The translations under genes were made by a program, and so were the position numbers. A stretch of 64,000 bases of DNA from Plantago elongata (taxonomy: Eukaryota > Streptophyta > Magnoliopsida > Lamiales > Plantaginaceae), in assembly GCA_036897095.1 (NCBI GenBank), contig JAYMSP010000165.1, positions 1 to 64,000 on the forward strand. The letters are read 5' to 3'. Positions within the stretch are counted from its first letter, which is position 1, and the number at the start of each line of letters is the position of its first letter. The notes beneath the pieces are model-generated. The model did no database searches. It saw nothing but the letters and a program-made list of their open reading frames with translations, and had not been told where the DNA came from. Positions 50,131 to 62,861 of this stretch are shown one piece after another.

Positions 50131-53100
50131 ATGAAAGATTTTGAATCTTGTATACAGGCCCTAAAATCAGGCACCTTAAACCTTCATAGCGTCGCTGTCT
50201 CTCTATCCCACTTGTCCCACTCAGTCCAACAATCTGAAAACTCCATAAATCTAACCATTACTGACCATGAATTTTCACAGCTTCTTCTTGTTTTACAAGA
50301 ATCCCAGTCCTCATTAACAGACATGCAGTTCCACCTCGTACATTGGGAGTTGGAACAAGTTAAACATTTCAACATCCTGCTTGATGCTAACCCAAATCTC
50401 AACCGCCTTGTCTTTACAAGAAACAAGCTAAATGCTGAGTGTTTATCTGAGCTATTCGACTGTTTGAGGACTAACAAAAGCATCAAGGAAATGGTTGTTT
50501 CAGAATCAGGCATTGGTGCATTTGGTGCTGGACTTTTGGCTTCAGCTCTTAAGGACAATGACAGCTTGGAAGATTTGCAGATATGGGAAGATTCTATTCG
50601 AATAGATGGAGCTGAAGAGTTGTCGAAAATGATTGAAGTTAACTCTGCTCTCAAATTGTTAACTGTTTTCGACTCCGTGTCGGTTACAACTGCCGCTCCT
50701 CTTGTTTCGGCTGTTTTGGCCAGGAACAGATGTGTTCAAGTTCATTTCTGGAGTGCGGATACTGATAGGAAAGTCTGTAAGGTGCTCGAATTCGTGACCG
50801 ATACGCTTCGCATATATAACCTTGATGTCAAGGGTCTATACCGAGTTTGTTGTGCACTAGGATGGAATTCAGTTGTCCGGTCTCTCGACTTAACTGGTGT
50901 GAGAGTGAACACACGGTGGGCCAAGCAATTCCGGTTGGTTCTTGAACAGAACCGGACTCTGAAAGTGGTGAACTTGTCGAAAACAGGCCTTAAGAACAAA
51001 GGAGCTGTGTATGTTGCAGCAGGGCTATTTAAGAATGGGAGCTTGGAGAAATTGTACCTTGAGGGGAACTTATTTGGTGGAATAGGTGTAGAACATTTAC
51101 TATGTCCTCTTAGCAAGTTCTCTAGTTTCCAAAATCAAGCTAATACGGGTCTCAGATGGTTGTCGATAGGAGGAAGGAGGAGTAAAGTTGGCAGGGATGG
51201 GGTTAAGGCCATTCTACTAATGCTGGCGAGCAATCGTAGTTTAACCCGGCTTGGAATCGTTGATGATGAGTCTCTCAAGCCACATGATATAGTCGGTATA
51301 TTTAAGAGCTTGGAAAAAAATGCTACTCTCAGGTGCCTATCATTGCAAGGTTGCAAAGGGGTGAAAGGTGAAATTGTGCTTCAAGCGATAATGGATACAT
51401 TAAATGTCAATCCATGTATTCAAGAAATTGATCTTGGGAGAACTCCGCTCCACTCTGCTGGAAGAACGGAAGGCATATATGAGAAATTGGGTCAGAATGA
51501 AACAACTGCTGAAGAATCAGACGTCGAATCTCTTGAGAACATGCCTATGACTGCACCCACACGTTGTCGTGTCTTCCTGCTTGGCCAAGAAAATGCTGGT
51601 ACGTTCTGAGTTTGAACATGCCCAAAAAATGCATATTGTGCTCTTATTGCATCTGTTTAAACTTGTGGTATATTGTGTAGGTAAAAGTACGCTTTGCGAT
51701 TCCATATTGCAGAACACGTCACCTTCAAAAGTTCCCTATGTGGATCAAGTAAGGATTCTGGTAAAACCAGTTGAGCAAGTTGTTAAAACTCCAGGAATGA
51801 AAATCAAGTCGTTCAGTGATGATGAAGGAACAAAGATTTCAATCTGGAATCTTTGTAATCAGCATGAGCTCTGTTCGCTGCATGATCTCATGTTTCCTGG
51901 ACATGGCAGTGCATCTTTGTTTTTAATCATATCCAGCCTCTTCAAGAACTCCATCAATAAAGAACCAAAGACCCCAATTGAGATAGAAGAAGATCTGAAT
52001 TACTGGCTACAATTTATTGTTTCCAACTCAAGGCAGTCGTCGGTTGTTGAGCAATGTATGTTACCTAGTGTAACTGTGGTGTTAACTCACTGTGAAAAAA
52101 TAAACCAGCACTCAGATAACTTGCACACAAGTGTAAGTTTGATACAAGGATTAAGAGATAAATTTCATGGAATTGTGGAATTTCATTCAACAGTGTTTAC
52201 TGTTGATGCAAGATCATCAACATCAGTGAGTACACTCAGCCAACATCTACGTATGACATGCAGAATGATCATTGGAAAGGTTCCGCTAGTATATCAGCTA
52301 TGCAATGATCTCGTGGAATTGCTACAAGAAAATCAGTACAGACCTATAATGACTTGGGAAGAGTTTAACGAATTGTGCCAGGTCAAAATTCCATCTCTAA
52401 GGTTTAGAAGAAGACAAAATGACAAAGAAAAGGTACAGACGAGGAGGAGGGCCGTGGCTACATGTCTTCACGGCATGGGAGAGGTGATTTATTTCGATGA
52501 ACTGGGGTTCCTGATTCTTGATTGTGAGTGGTTTTATGGAGAGGTACTCAGTCGGCTGACACGATTGGGACTCAAAAAGAAAGAAACTAATGGATTCATT
52601 TGCAGAAAGAACTTGGAGAAGTTTCTAATGGGATTAAATGTCAGTGAGAAGCTGAATGCTAGTGATCTTGTGAGAATGATGCTGAAAATGGAACTATGTT
52701 ATGTACAGGATCCATCTGATCCGGATTCTCCCTTACTCTTCCCACCGAACTTGGAGGAAGGCACATGGAAACCTCAAAAATGGCACCTAAACAGTCCTGA
52801 TTGCAATTATGTAGGAAGACATTTTGAATGTGATGATTCGAGCCACATGTTCCTGATGCCAGGTTTCTTTCCCCGTTTACAGGCAAGCATAACATTTTTT
52901 TTCTACTGGATGAAGATAATTCAATACTATAATCTCGTGTAATTCAATAAAGGCAAGCATAACATTTTTTTCTACTAGATGTTCAACCATATATATGCAA
53001 GGAAAGTAATCATCGATTCTTCATGGAGTTCAGGTACATCTGCACAACAAAATGATGGGATTGTTGCAGAACCAGTATGGAGCATCCTGCAGCCTTGAGA

Positions 53101-54527
53101 ACCACCTGATCTCAATTAACATAAACGGGATCAATGTCCGCGTGGAGCTTGGAGGGAATTTTGTTCATTACATCGATGTCCTTGCTTGTTCAAACAAGAG
53201 CCATACTGAAATGCTCAGACTCTTTCAACAACTCATAATTCCAGCAATTCACAGCCTCTGTCACGGCTTCACGCTCATAGAACATGTCCTTCGCTCAGAA
53301 TGCATAAGAAATCTAATTCCTCCAAGATACAGAAAGAACCAATCCATCCCTCTCCAACACTTGAAGAAAGCACTGCTTTCTGTCCCAGCTGACAGTATAT
53401 ATGATTATCAGCACTCATGGGATTCGGTTAAAGATTCTGGAAGTCTGATTTTAGAACATGGTTTTGATTTCGCTCGTGACTTATTATCTGATGATGATTT
53501 CAGAGAAGTGCTTCATTGCCGATACCATGACTTACACAATCTGGCCACTGAACTTCAAGTCCCGCAGGATAACAATGCAGAAGAAGATAGTGGAGAAATA
53601 ACAAGCTCAGTCGAACCGTCATTTGCTGGTATAGCCAAAGGTGTTGAAGCAGTTTTACATAGGTTACAGATCATTGAGCAAGAAATAAGAGACATCAAGC
53701 AAGAACTCCAAGGGTTAAGATACTATGAGCACAGGCTTCTTATCGAGCTGCACCGCAAAGTGAACTACCTTGTGAACTACAACATACAAATAGATGAAAG
53801 AAAAGTACCAAACATGTTTTACTTTGTGGAAACTCAGAACTACTCCAGAAGACTAATCACCAGGGTAATATCAGGCATGAATGCTCTCCGGTTGCACATG
53901 TTATGTGAATACAGACGAGAAATGCACGTGGTGGAAAACCAAATGGGGTGCGAAATCATGCAAGTGGACAACATGACAGTTAAGTGCCTAGCTCCGTACA
54001 TGACAAAATTCATGAAACTGGTGACCTTTGCGCTAAAAATAGGGGCACATTTAGCAGTAGGCATGGGAGAGCTGATACCTGATCTTGGCAGGGAGGTGGC
54101 CCATTTAACGAGTTCGCCTTTAATGTATGGAGCTGCTGGTACGGTGGCTGCTGGGGTCGCGGGTGTTGCTGTGTTAGGCAGGAGTAGAAACCACACCGGA
54201 TCAAGAGATGCTGCACAGGTACATTAAGAAAACTTGAGAAAATAAAATAAAATGACTAAACAGACAATGTTGTTATTCTGTATGTTGCTTCGCTTGTGCT
54301 TTGCCTCTTTATATATATATGATTATCTATCTTATTAGCAGGAGGTTGGGGCGGCTCAGCAATGGCTGATGGATTTTTTGAGGGAAGAGAGATGTTCTAG
54401 TGGGAAAGACATTGCTGAAAAGTTTGGTCTGTGGAGAGTAAGGTACAGGGATGATGGTAGAATTGCATGGATTTGCAGGAGGCATATGTACTCCAGAGCC
54501 AATCACATTGTCGAATTACCCATCTGA
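50131..54527 (+). CDS. TRN1: TORNADO1: LRR-Roc-COR protein
   Basis: Four exons: 50131-51598, 51681-52882, 53034-54218, 54342-54527, 1346 aa, close to the about 1380 aa of Arabidopsis TRN1/LOP1. Residues about 60-460 are leucine-rich repeats of the ribonuclease-inhibitor type (LKVVNLSKTGLKNKGAVYVA, LEKLYLEGNLFGGIGVEHL). A Roc GTPase follows with P-loop GQENAGKST at about 485-493; the first intron splits the P-loop glycine codon. COR-like and C-terminal parts follow, with a coiled-coil stretch RLQIIEQEIRDIKQELQGLR in exon 3 and a Gly/Ala/Val-rich segment near AAGTVAAGVAGVAVLG. In Arabidopsis TRN1 acts with the tetraspanin TRN2 in leaf symmetry and meristem patterning. Intron 2 uses a GC donor. 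The start at 50131 was preferred because the upstream frame lacks an ATG. Confidence 0.93.
52881..52980 (+). repeat. 31-bp direct repeat spanning the GC splice donor of TRN1 intron 2
   Basis: AGGCAAGCATAACATTTTTT occurs at 52881 and, almost unchanged, at 52951, a period of 70 bp. Each copy contains the AG/GCAAGC donor. Use of the first keeps the frame; the second would add 70 nt and a stop. Confidence 0.85.
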
Positions 54528-54994
54528 ACTCCTTCATAAATTGATCAAACGGTTACTGCTTTCTTAGTTTAAATCATGTATGAGCAGATAGATTCTTTGA
54601 ATCTAACCTCTCCTATGTTTCTGATTATCTTGTCTGTACACTTTTGGTACGTTGGGTTGTGACTGTTCCAGGCCGATTCAGTAGTTTAAATATCCTGTTG
54701 CAGTTTCATTTGTTCATCAGAAATTGAATCGCTCTCGTTTGTAGCACTCTCATCATCAATCACACTTGCTCAAGGGCGTAAGATACACAATGGCAAAGTA
54801 ATAAAGGGATAGAAAAGTAAGGGCAAGCTACACTAATAAGAAGACATCAAGAGTGTAATAAAACATTCAAAGTTAAGATGTTCTCATACAAAAAGGAAAG
54901 CTTCAACACCATGTTACTTCATAATATAAACTAGCATCAGTCTTCAATCTAACTGCTACTGTCACCTTTATGCTCTCAGCCTGTCATTAAATGC

Positions 54995-56293
54995 TCAGAA
55001 GAAGGCTCTACTACCATAGAACACACGAGACCCTGAGTTCTTGGATGCAGGTGATTTTGGATCGGTACTCGAATTGCTGGAGCTAGTAGGTCCACTTTCA
55101 AAGTCCATTGGAAGCTTCATCTTAGCTAATGACTCCGTAAACTGCTGCATGCTCTTCATGTACATATCCACTATGTCTTGCTGCACCACCTTTGACGACT
55201 CTGGTTCAATGTTAACACTGACAAGAGGCTTCACAAAGTCATTACTAGGCATATCAACTGTTGCATTACTTTCCCCACCCAAGGCATTTACTGCCTTTTG
55301 TTTCGTGTCATCTTTAGGAATTGATAACTCTTCCTCGCTTAGAAGTTTAGAGTCCTTGGGCGTATCACAAGACTGCGAGCTCACAGGAGGTGAAGCAGGT
55401 GACACTCCATTAGTTGAGATATTGCTTAGAGGCGAATCCATGTTTTCACTTGTAATATTCACTTTCTCTTCATTCGGGACCTTCATCTCTGATGTTACTT
55501 GATTCTCAGTATCAGAACTGACTAAGCTGTCAGAACACTGAGATTCCAAATTGGAACAGGGCAGGGAAATGTATTCCTCAACCATCTGATGATTCTCATT
55601 TGCAACTTTAGGATCTGGGAACTCGATATTATCAAAGTCATTCGAGTGAGACTTGTTACATTCCATATCCTGCACGACCGACTCATCCTCCACGCAAGTC
55701 GGTGGTGCAGGAAGTGGAATAACATCTGGTTGAACTCCTACATAAGAAACGGATAGCTGAACGAAGCCTGCAGGAGAGTGGAAGAGATCTGTAGACGACA
55801 GAGAGAACTCCTTTTCCAATTTTCCGTCATTGATTAGGACTTGAGAGACAGGGACCAAAGCAACCCCGAGAAGCTGATCCTCAAGATAGTTCTTCACCCT
55901 GCTTAGCATCCATATCTCGCACTTAAGAGATGACTCGACCTTATGAACGTTAAGCCTGAGGTTTTCGTTGAAGATCGGGTTTCTACCACCACCATTAATG
56001 ATTTTGGTTGAGACAGTATCTTTGGGATGACTACTCAGACAAAACTTAGCATACACATCTTGATTTTGGTAAATGCAGATGTTATGGATATCTCGAGCTT
56101 GGTGTATGTACACCTCTAACGCCGCACCAAGGGAATCCTCAGAGTGATCATTTGTGGTTCCTTTCTCCTGGGGATGGATTTGCCTTGATCGGATGTTAGA
56201 GTTGTCTACGAAGACAGTGCCATTTTGCTTCTCGGGATCTGCTAAAAGGGAAGCGTTCTTGATTGGTGATACGACAGATTGAGGGGAGTCCAT
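54995..56293 (-). CDS. C2-domain (CaLB/SRC2-like) protein
   Basis: A single coding exon of 432 aa. Residues about 50-165 form a C2 domain: LGAALEVYIHQARDIHN, DVYAKFCLSS, ...TKIINGGGRNPIFNENLRLN, LEDQLLGVALVPVSQVL. C2 domains of this plant group bind phospholipids, often with calcium, but several usual calcium-binding aspartates are not obvious, so calcium dependence is uncertain. The C-terminal 260 residues are Ser/Pro/acid-rich and low in structure, with a short conserved-looking motif KSMQQFTESLAKMKLPMDF near residue 380. The ATG lies 20 nt after a good acceptor TTTTTTGCAG (56314-56323), so a 5'UTR intron of about 843 nt (56314-57156) is likely, with a leader exon around 57157-57290. It converges tail to tail with TRN1 (468 bp between stop codons). 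Confidence 0.88.
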   Translation of the reverse strand: MDSPQSVVSPIKNASLLADPEKQNGTVFVDNSNIRSRQIHPQEKGTTNDHSEDSLGAALEVYIHQARDIHNICIYQNQDVYAKFCLSSHPKDTVSTKIINGGGRNPIFNENLRLNVHKVESSLKCEIWMLSRVKNYLEDQLLGVALVPVSQVLINDGKLEKEFSLSSTDLFHSPAGFVQLSVSYVGVQPDVIPLPAPPTCVEDESVVQDMECNKSHSNDFDNIEFPDPKVANENHQMVEEYISLPCSNLESQCSDSLVSSDTENQVTSEMKVPNEEKVNITSENMDSPLSNISTNGVSPASPPVSSQSCDTPKDSKLLSEEELSIPKDDTKQKAVNALGGESNATVDMPSNDFVKPLVSVNIEPESSKVVQQDIVDMYMKSMQQFTESLAKMKLPMDFESGPTSSSNSSTDPKSPASKNSGSRVFYGSRAFF

Positions 56294-57299
56294 GAGTAGG
56301 AGCAAATTTAGATCTGCAAAAAACATGTGAAACTGATCTTAAAAAGGATACCTCATATTACTTCATCTAAGCTACACAACAGATCCTGAAACTTGCAGAT
56401 TCAAAAGAAGTACTAGGCTATAACATACATTCTATAGTCATGACGTATTTTTAATGGGAATCTATAAACTTAAAAGCAAGCAAAGGGAATAAAGAACAAA
56501 AAGAGGTAACACAGGAGATTTGAATATCATGACTAATAAGCTAGCAAGGTATTTTCCTATGATAGAAATAAGCACATGAATCTACCTTAGAAATAAGCAC
56601 ATCCCACACACTAAGCATTACGATTTACTTACGAGTATTCCCCTAATTTGCACAGAAAAAAAAATGAACATCCAAAGCCATTAGAAAATGAGGAAAACAA
56701 TCCAGTTAGCAACATGCTAAGTGTGAAATGACAGCAGAAGGAAGTAGTAAACACGAAAATTGAAGAGATTTAATTCCATTTCACATTGAAACTGGCTAAA
56801 AGGCGAATCCAAGGGAACTACAAATACGATACGAAGAATTGGAATTAACACCTTCCAGTAAAGTTCGTAAACCAGAAAAAATGAAGTCCTAGGGCATGAA
56901 AGCAAAGAAATAATACATGATGAGTGACTAACCATAAAATAAAAACAAAATCAGAGGAAGGTAGCTAGAGCAGAAATGAAGTGCAGTTGAGAAGATAGTG
57001 ACTACTAAGGCAAGATCTCGGTTGAGAAACGGATAAAAATGAATAAAGCAAGCGAGACCACTCATCAAAAGTTAAAAAAACAGAGAGATATTTGTGAGTG
57101 ACGATACTAGAAAAGCAAAAAAATGGAATTCAAGAATTCAATAAAGAAAAAGTTACCTATTGAAAGCTGAAACAAAGTCAATGAATTTATTCAAGAAACA
57201 AAACAAGTAGCAGAGTTTTCTAAAGGAATCAAAGCAAATCAAATCTGGTGGAGGAGAAGAAGATGATGAAGAAGAAGATTATGGTATGGTATGTATTCC

Positions 57300-58480
57300 C
57301 CAATCAATCATCAATATATACAAGTACTATATATTGAAAGAAAATGATGAATTGGGGATTAATAAATATTATAATAAATATACTATTGGGGTTTGTTTAC
57401 TTTTGATATCCATTCATAAATAGTTATTGAGAAAATGTTGGCTAAGGCTACTTTACCTTTTTGTGTTGTGTTGCGTTGTGGGTTCAATAGTCAGGCGAAA
57501 GTGACAGGGAATCCAATCAGAGGGGACATGAGTGCGTTGCACAGTCCGACTAATTTTCCTTTCTCTAATCGGAGCGTGCGGAGGGAGAAGAATGTGCAAT
57601 TCCATCTGCTCACACTGCCGTTTTCCTGTCCCAACTTTTACGATTTGCCTCAACACCCTTCAATATATTATTCTAAAGATTCTTTTTTAAATTAAACTTT
57701 TACTAGACGCATAATGCATTTTTATATATTACAAAAAACATCACAATTATTGTAATTTATAAAATAATCTTATAATTATAAATAATTATAATTTTACCTA
57801 AAAAATATTTAAACATGTTTATTTGATCCAATCATATTATCCGAACAAATAAATCGAAAAAACTTTTAAAAAATCAAAGAACACGAAACACGAAAAACAA
57901 ACACAAAGATCCATCACTGGAGCTCCGACCATTGCTCCGACCACGCTGGTCGAAGCTTTGCAGCTTCGATTGGAGCTTTAAAAAAAATAAATTGAATCAT
58001 GGTTAGATTCAAATCTGACCAGGACCGTCCTGGTCAGATCGGAGTTAAATTTTTAATTTTTTTTAAAAATTATTTGTTTAAAGTTAGTTAATTTAATTAT
58101 TAAATTATTAAATAAATATTAACGACTACAAATATAAATTATAATAATATAAATATCTCAAATTTATCATTATTTGTAAAGTATGATTACTGATTTTGTA
58201 ATATTAATTTTTGTTACATTTTGTGTTTCAATAAATTACATTATACTTTCGAACTGTGGAATTTTAATGCCATGGGAAATCAAATTCACCAAGTTCCTTT
58301 ATAAATGTTACAATCAAGGAGATGTTATATATTCTCCAAAGATTATCTACGACAAATGGGTTTGCTTCCATATTTTACTTTAAAATCCTCAAAATCAGAA
58401 GAAATTTCAGTTGTGCAGAAATGACCAATTCAGATGATGAGCAACAGTGCAAGCTTATTAGCAAATTATCATCATTATGA
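57300..58480. other. intergenic with two strong small hairpins
   Basis: 57950-57969 is the hairpin TCGAAGCTTTGCAGCTTCGA, and 58013-58039 has 13-bp arms ATCTGACCAGGAC with a one-base loop. Between them CTCCGACCA-type words recur. This may be a small GC-rich mobile element. No gene is seen. Confidence 0.5.
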
Positions 58481-58481
58481 C

Positions 58482-61400
58482 TTATGAGAGGCCATAAAAT
58501 TCTTTGAGATAGGCCAAAGCGTCAGAGTTGGTATCACAAACTCTCCATAGTGATGCCACCTCTCCATTCGAGACGGTACCCCATCTCCCACAGTCATCCA
58601 TAAAGTCTAGCAACTTCGAGTAAAATGAGTCATAGTTCATTAAAACAAATGGAACTGGAAACTTTGAGCCAATTCTTTCGAGTTGAATCAGTGCCAAAAT
58701 TTCAAAAGCTTCATCTAATGTGCCGATTCCACCTGGAAGCACAACTACAGCCGTCTTATCAGAGTCGATGTTTCGAACAGCAGCATCGACCAACCCATGC
58801 TTCCTTGCAGAAAAGAACCTAAATGGATTTAGGGATATTCGTCAGTTCATCTCCTGGATTTGTTTTAGTTTTAGAGATAAAGGGATATTTACACGTGTTC
58901 TAACTTCTAACATAAGATTCATGTACCAAACCACCTACACTAAACAGTTGCTGCATAGAAAGTCCTTGGGTCGTAAAAACTGTGCAGTAAAGTTTTTGAG
59001 TAAATTTTGGTAAATGAAAAAGCCCTAATTGATAGACTTGTCATGCATGTGGATGTGGCCTGCAAATGATCTTTGTAATGGAAAACTTTTGCTTGAAAAA
59101 ATGGATACAAATCCATCAAGGAAATGAGATGAAACTGAGTTTTATACATCAGGTCTCGTGTTCTCACAAAACAGATTGCTATCTTTGCTAATGAATTAAG
59201 TAGACAACAAAAACAATATATTGGTCGGTGCATGGGTATGGACCATTAAGGACACCATCACAGCACTCTCACAATTACCCAAGCCTGATCGACATCATCA
59301 AGTTAGGGCATGGGCCACCCATTGCCGTCGCTCACAAACATCTTGAGAACTGACATTATAAGCTGAATGCAGTCGTCTTACATGTAATAACTTTGCAAGA
59401 GCGTAGCACTCACTACAAGTTTAAGAAATTAACCATGGGTTTTGGGGTAAAATCCTAAAAGTACAATTTATATTATACCATGTACAAAAAACGATACTAA
59501 ATATTGATCATGCACAAAACGGTATCTATGTGTGCATAAATGGTACTAAATATAGTTCAATTTGTTACCATTAAATTAACCATGGCTTATGGCAGGTACA
59601 GATGAAAATGATATACTAAATTCAATGTTCAATTCCACAAATACAACTAAAGCAGTAATGCACAAATTTTCCATTAACGAAGGGGTGAAAAACAAAAATT
59701 CCACTCGGAGAGAAAACTAATTACCTGCAGGTGAGATAACTCTCTAATGGCAAGTATGGATGAAAATTTGAAGCACTCCAGTCTCCAGCTTCCTTGCCAA
59801 TCTTAAACCCACCAACAGGCATACCTGCTTGAAGAGCTCCTTTAGTCACCGCATCCATGAGACCAGGTCCAGCTCCTGACCAGGAAGTACAACTTAGGAG
59901 TCTCGCAGTCTACATCAATAACATCAATTTACGAGCCAGTAATAAGATATGTAGGTCACAGCTTACATGTAGAACAATATTCTAGTTAGCATTTGCAATT
60001 CAAAACTGGTTGTCAATCTTTTGGGCGTGTGAGAATTAAGTTTACATCGATTTTGAGGAACCACAAAATAGGCAGGGTATGCATAACTTGCCTCTTTCGC
60101 TAACTCAAATGATTGAGTATAATGTGAATGCTCAGGTCCCATCCTCGAAGAACCTAAGTAGACAACTCCTCTGCCAAGCCTTCGTATGAGATCATAGCAT
60201 TGTTCAATTTCGTTCTTAACCTATTTAAAAATAAATATTTTATAACCAATCAGCATCACTCTTACACTGAATCACTGATGCATAAAGTTGCAATGCCAAT
60301 AACAACATTAAAAGATCCAGTTAATGGTTACTACAACAAGAAACGAAAATATGTCCCGACTCCTGAGATACAAAACCATGATCAACAAAGTCCTCAGTAA
60401 GCCAACAATTTTCACACCAGTTTAGAATGTTCTTGCTTCATTTGTAAGGGCCTCAAAGCATAGGTCCTCGTTGCTACTCCTCTAGCACATTTCATAACTC
60501 GCATTGTCATGTTGGTAACCATCAGCGTTGAAAACCATCCATATATACATAAATAATACTCTCTTCGTTCCATTAAAACATTCCTAACTTAATTTGCAGT
60601 TCTCTTAGAAACTTATTCTAAGGGAAGTTTTCTTCCGGCTTAACATTTATTATTTCTCATTCCTACTTTATCAATACTTTCTCCTACATTATCACCTATT
60701 TACCAATTTATCAACATAAAATCCCACACAAATCATTCCTTTATTAATTTTTTTTAAATCCTAGATAGAGTAAAGTCACTGATGGAACGGAGGTGGTAGC
60801 AGTATTGAATTTCTCAAAACTACATCACAACAAGCATCAAACAAGTCTCTGCAGGAAGAAGATTTACAACCAATCCAAGCACATGGTTCAGCAAAAATAT
60901 GTAATCCGTAGACACCACCACTCGTGTTTGCCGTTTCCTCTAATGGATCTATTAGGAAGAACCACATCACCAGTATATAACCCTCACTATCTAAGCATGC
61001 TCTTCCTCCTATGTGAATACTCCCTCCTTCCCACCCCATCCCACACCAATTTTCATACGAACTCGATCTTTGACTAGGAATTAATCTAAAATATAATTTT
61101 AAAATCGTCAATGATATACAATTTAACATTCCATACATTAATTTGTATTCAAAGTTCGATTTTGTTGACCGTGAAAAAAGATGACAGAAAAATCGACGCC
61201 CCTTTTTATCACACAAGAACAAAACAAGTTAAGGAAGAGACTCAAGTAGTCAAATATCTAATCAAATAGAAAAACGCACAATCAATCAAATCGGAGTATA
61301 AGGAACTTTGAATCATAGTATCCAGAAATTAATAGAGACATAACGAACAGATTAAAGGACCTGAGATGGGCTTGTTCTCTCTTCCAAATGCAGTAATCCT

Positions 61401-61564
61401 TGTAGATTGCTGCAACAAATAAAGCTACTAGATTGAGATTTGAGAGAAACATTGAAATTCAGAGTTAGCATTTGATTCCCTTGTTGGAAAGTAGAGCATT
61501 TCTTGAATCCATTTTGCGGAGGGCACAAGGAATTCGAACTAACAACAGAAGAAACCCAGGCCAT
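58482..61564 (-). CDS. LOG-family (lysine decarboxylase-like) nucleotide phosphoribohydrolase
   Basis: Four exons: 61564-61361, 60220-60092, 59909-59725, 58818-58482, 284 aa. The first exon encodes about 68 residues rich in Ser/Asn/Gln with little acid, possibly an organelle-targeting peptide. The Rossmann-fold enzyme follows: GRGVVYLGSSRMGPEHSHY, SGAGPGLMDAVTKGALQAG and the family signature PGGIGTLDE (PGGxGTxxE). True cytokinin LOGs read PGGYGTLEE and are about 215 aa, so this belongs to a separate branch, like Arabidopsis At1g50575 as I recall it. Whether it releases cytokinin bases from riboside monophosphates is not shown. Intron 2 has a GC donor (GAG/GCAAGT at 60091-60090). Intron 1 (1140 nt) contains a Stowaway-like MITE. 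Confidence 0.85.
60559..60796. mobile_element. Stowaway-like MITE in intron 1 of the LOG-type gene
   Basis: 238 bp between TA target sites at 60557-60558 and 60797-60798. The left end is CTCTCTTCGTTCCATTAAA; the right end read inward is CCACCTCCGTTCCATCAG. CTCC.TCCGTTCCAT termini and TA target mark a Tc1/mariner Stowaway MITE. Confidence 0.75.
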
Positions 61565-61599
61565 TATCAACACTCAATTGAGCCGGAACCGGTCGGGTC

Positions 61600-62860
61600 T
61601 TTGTTGTTTTATAGTACTATCTCCATCCCGAAATCAACTTTTGTTCGAATTTAGATAACTCTTTTTTCTTATAAGAGGTGCACTAAGTTTTCATAATTCG
61701 CGATCTAAAACGTACAGCTACTTAGGCGAATTAGAACAACTTTGTTCTTGCAATTGGAAAGGCACCGTATCCAATCGTTGCACTAAGATCTTCTAATGAT
61801 TTTTTGAAATTGTGATTCCTTATGCAAGTGGCGAATTAATTCATATAGACAAAGTAATAAGTATATAGTAAAAAGTTAGAAATAGAATTAATAGAGTATG
61901 TAAGAAAGTGATTAAAGTATTAATAATTGAGATATTGAATCCATAAAATTGAGGTATACATTTTGATCCGTTTGACCATTTATAATAATCCACTTTCTAT
62001 CATTTAGTTAGGTTGTGATAATTTTAGTAGCTTACTTTTTATTTGAAATAACTGTGTAATTAATTAAAGTTGATCTTTTATATCTTTCTTTAAAAGGTGA
62101 TCTGTCATGAGACCACCTTATTCATGATCAATCCGAAAAAATTTGATGATTTTTGTCTTTTTCAAACTTGGATGGACAAAGCTCCATCCATGGACAGTAG
62201 GTAAAAGCAGGGATTGACCTATGAAATTTACCACTTTTTAGCCTATTGAAATTTTCTTTTCTTGGCAGCTCCTGAGAGACGAGCTCTTTAGAAGTTGTAT
62301 CTCCCATCTTATCCCAAGAAGAATTTGGTCCACGAGAAGAGTTTGGGTATAAGAATTGGAGCAAAGAAAGTACAAGTATATTAGGTGACCTAAAGCCGTT
62401 AATAGATACATAAATGACACTGCTCTCTTTAGAGGTTGTTCGTGGAAAGCACAGCAGATATACCAATCTCAAATCACAACCTGATGCAGTTGCCGCTGAA
62501 GAGGAAAACTGCTTCTTTACATGTACCAGTTCTTGCCGCGCTTCAGCCACTTCTTCATGCATCTCAAATGGTATTCCGTCTCATTACATGCCATCGACTC
62601 CCAAGCCTAGTTTCTAATATGGCTTCTACTCCGCTATTTACAACATACGACCTCATCTGGACAAAATCCAACCTTCAGGCTGTGATTGATTTGAAGAGAC
62701 AGGATTAATCATATCAGCTCCCCTCACTAAATTAGCTGCTTGAGTTATCAATAAACGGGCAGGTTATCGTACATTCAAGCAAGGGCAACGGGTGACAGTA
62801 AAAGATTCACACATAACTTGCTACTAATCAAACCAACCCAAGTCTTCAAGTCTCAGCGGT
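61600..62860. other. intergenic between LOG-type gene and XYLT, with one unexplained open frame
   Basis: 61660-62110 is AT-rich with nothing recognised. On the minus strand 62562-62128 is open for 144 codons and begins MHEEVAEARQELVHVKKQF, which has a coiled-coil flavour, but the rest is unrecognised. It could be part of the XYLT 3'UTR or a gene relic. Confidence 0.4.
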
Positions 62861-62861
62861 T

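Noticed and set aside
50184-51116. Long minus-strand open frames opposite TORNADO1 exon 1
   Set aside because: Shadows of the LRR coding exon; no independent features.
54995-55502. 153-codon open frame on the plus strand opposite the C2 gene
   Set aside because: It is the antisense shadow of the real minus-strand coding exon.
58183-58383. 66-codon hydrophobic open frame between C2 and LOG-type genes
   Set aside because: AT-rich chance frame with no recognisable family, splice partners or codon bias.
60776-61222. 148-codon minus-strand frame in the first intron of the LOG-type gene
   Set aside because: It overlaps the end of a Stowaway-like MITE, has no recognisable family, and lies in an intron that splices cleanly without it.
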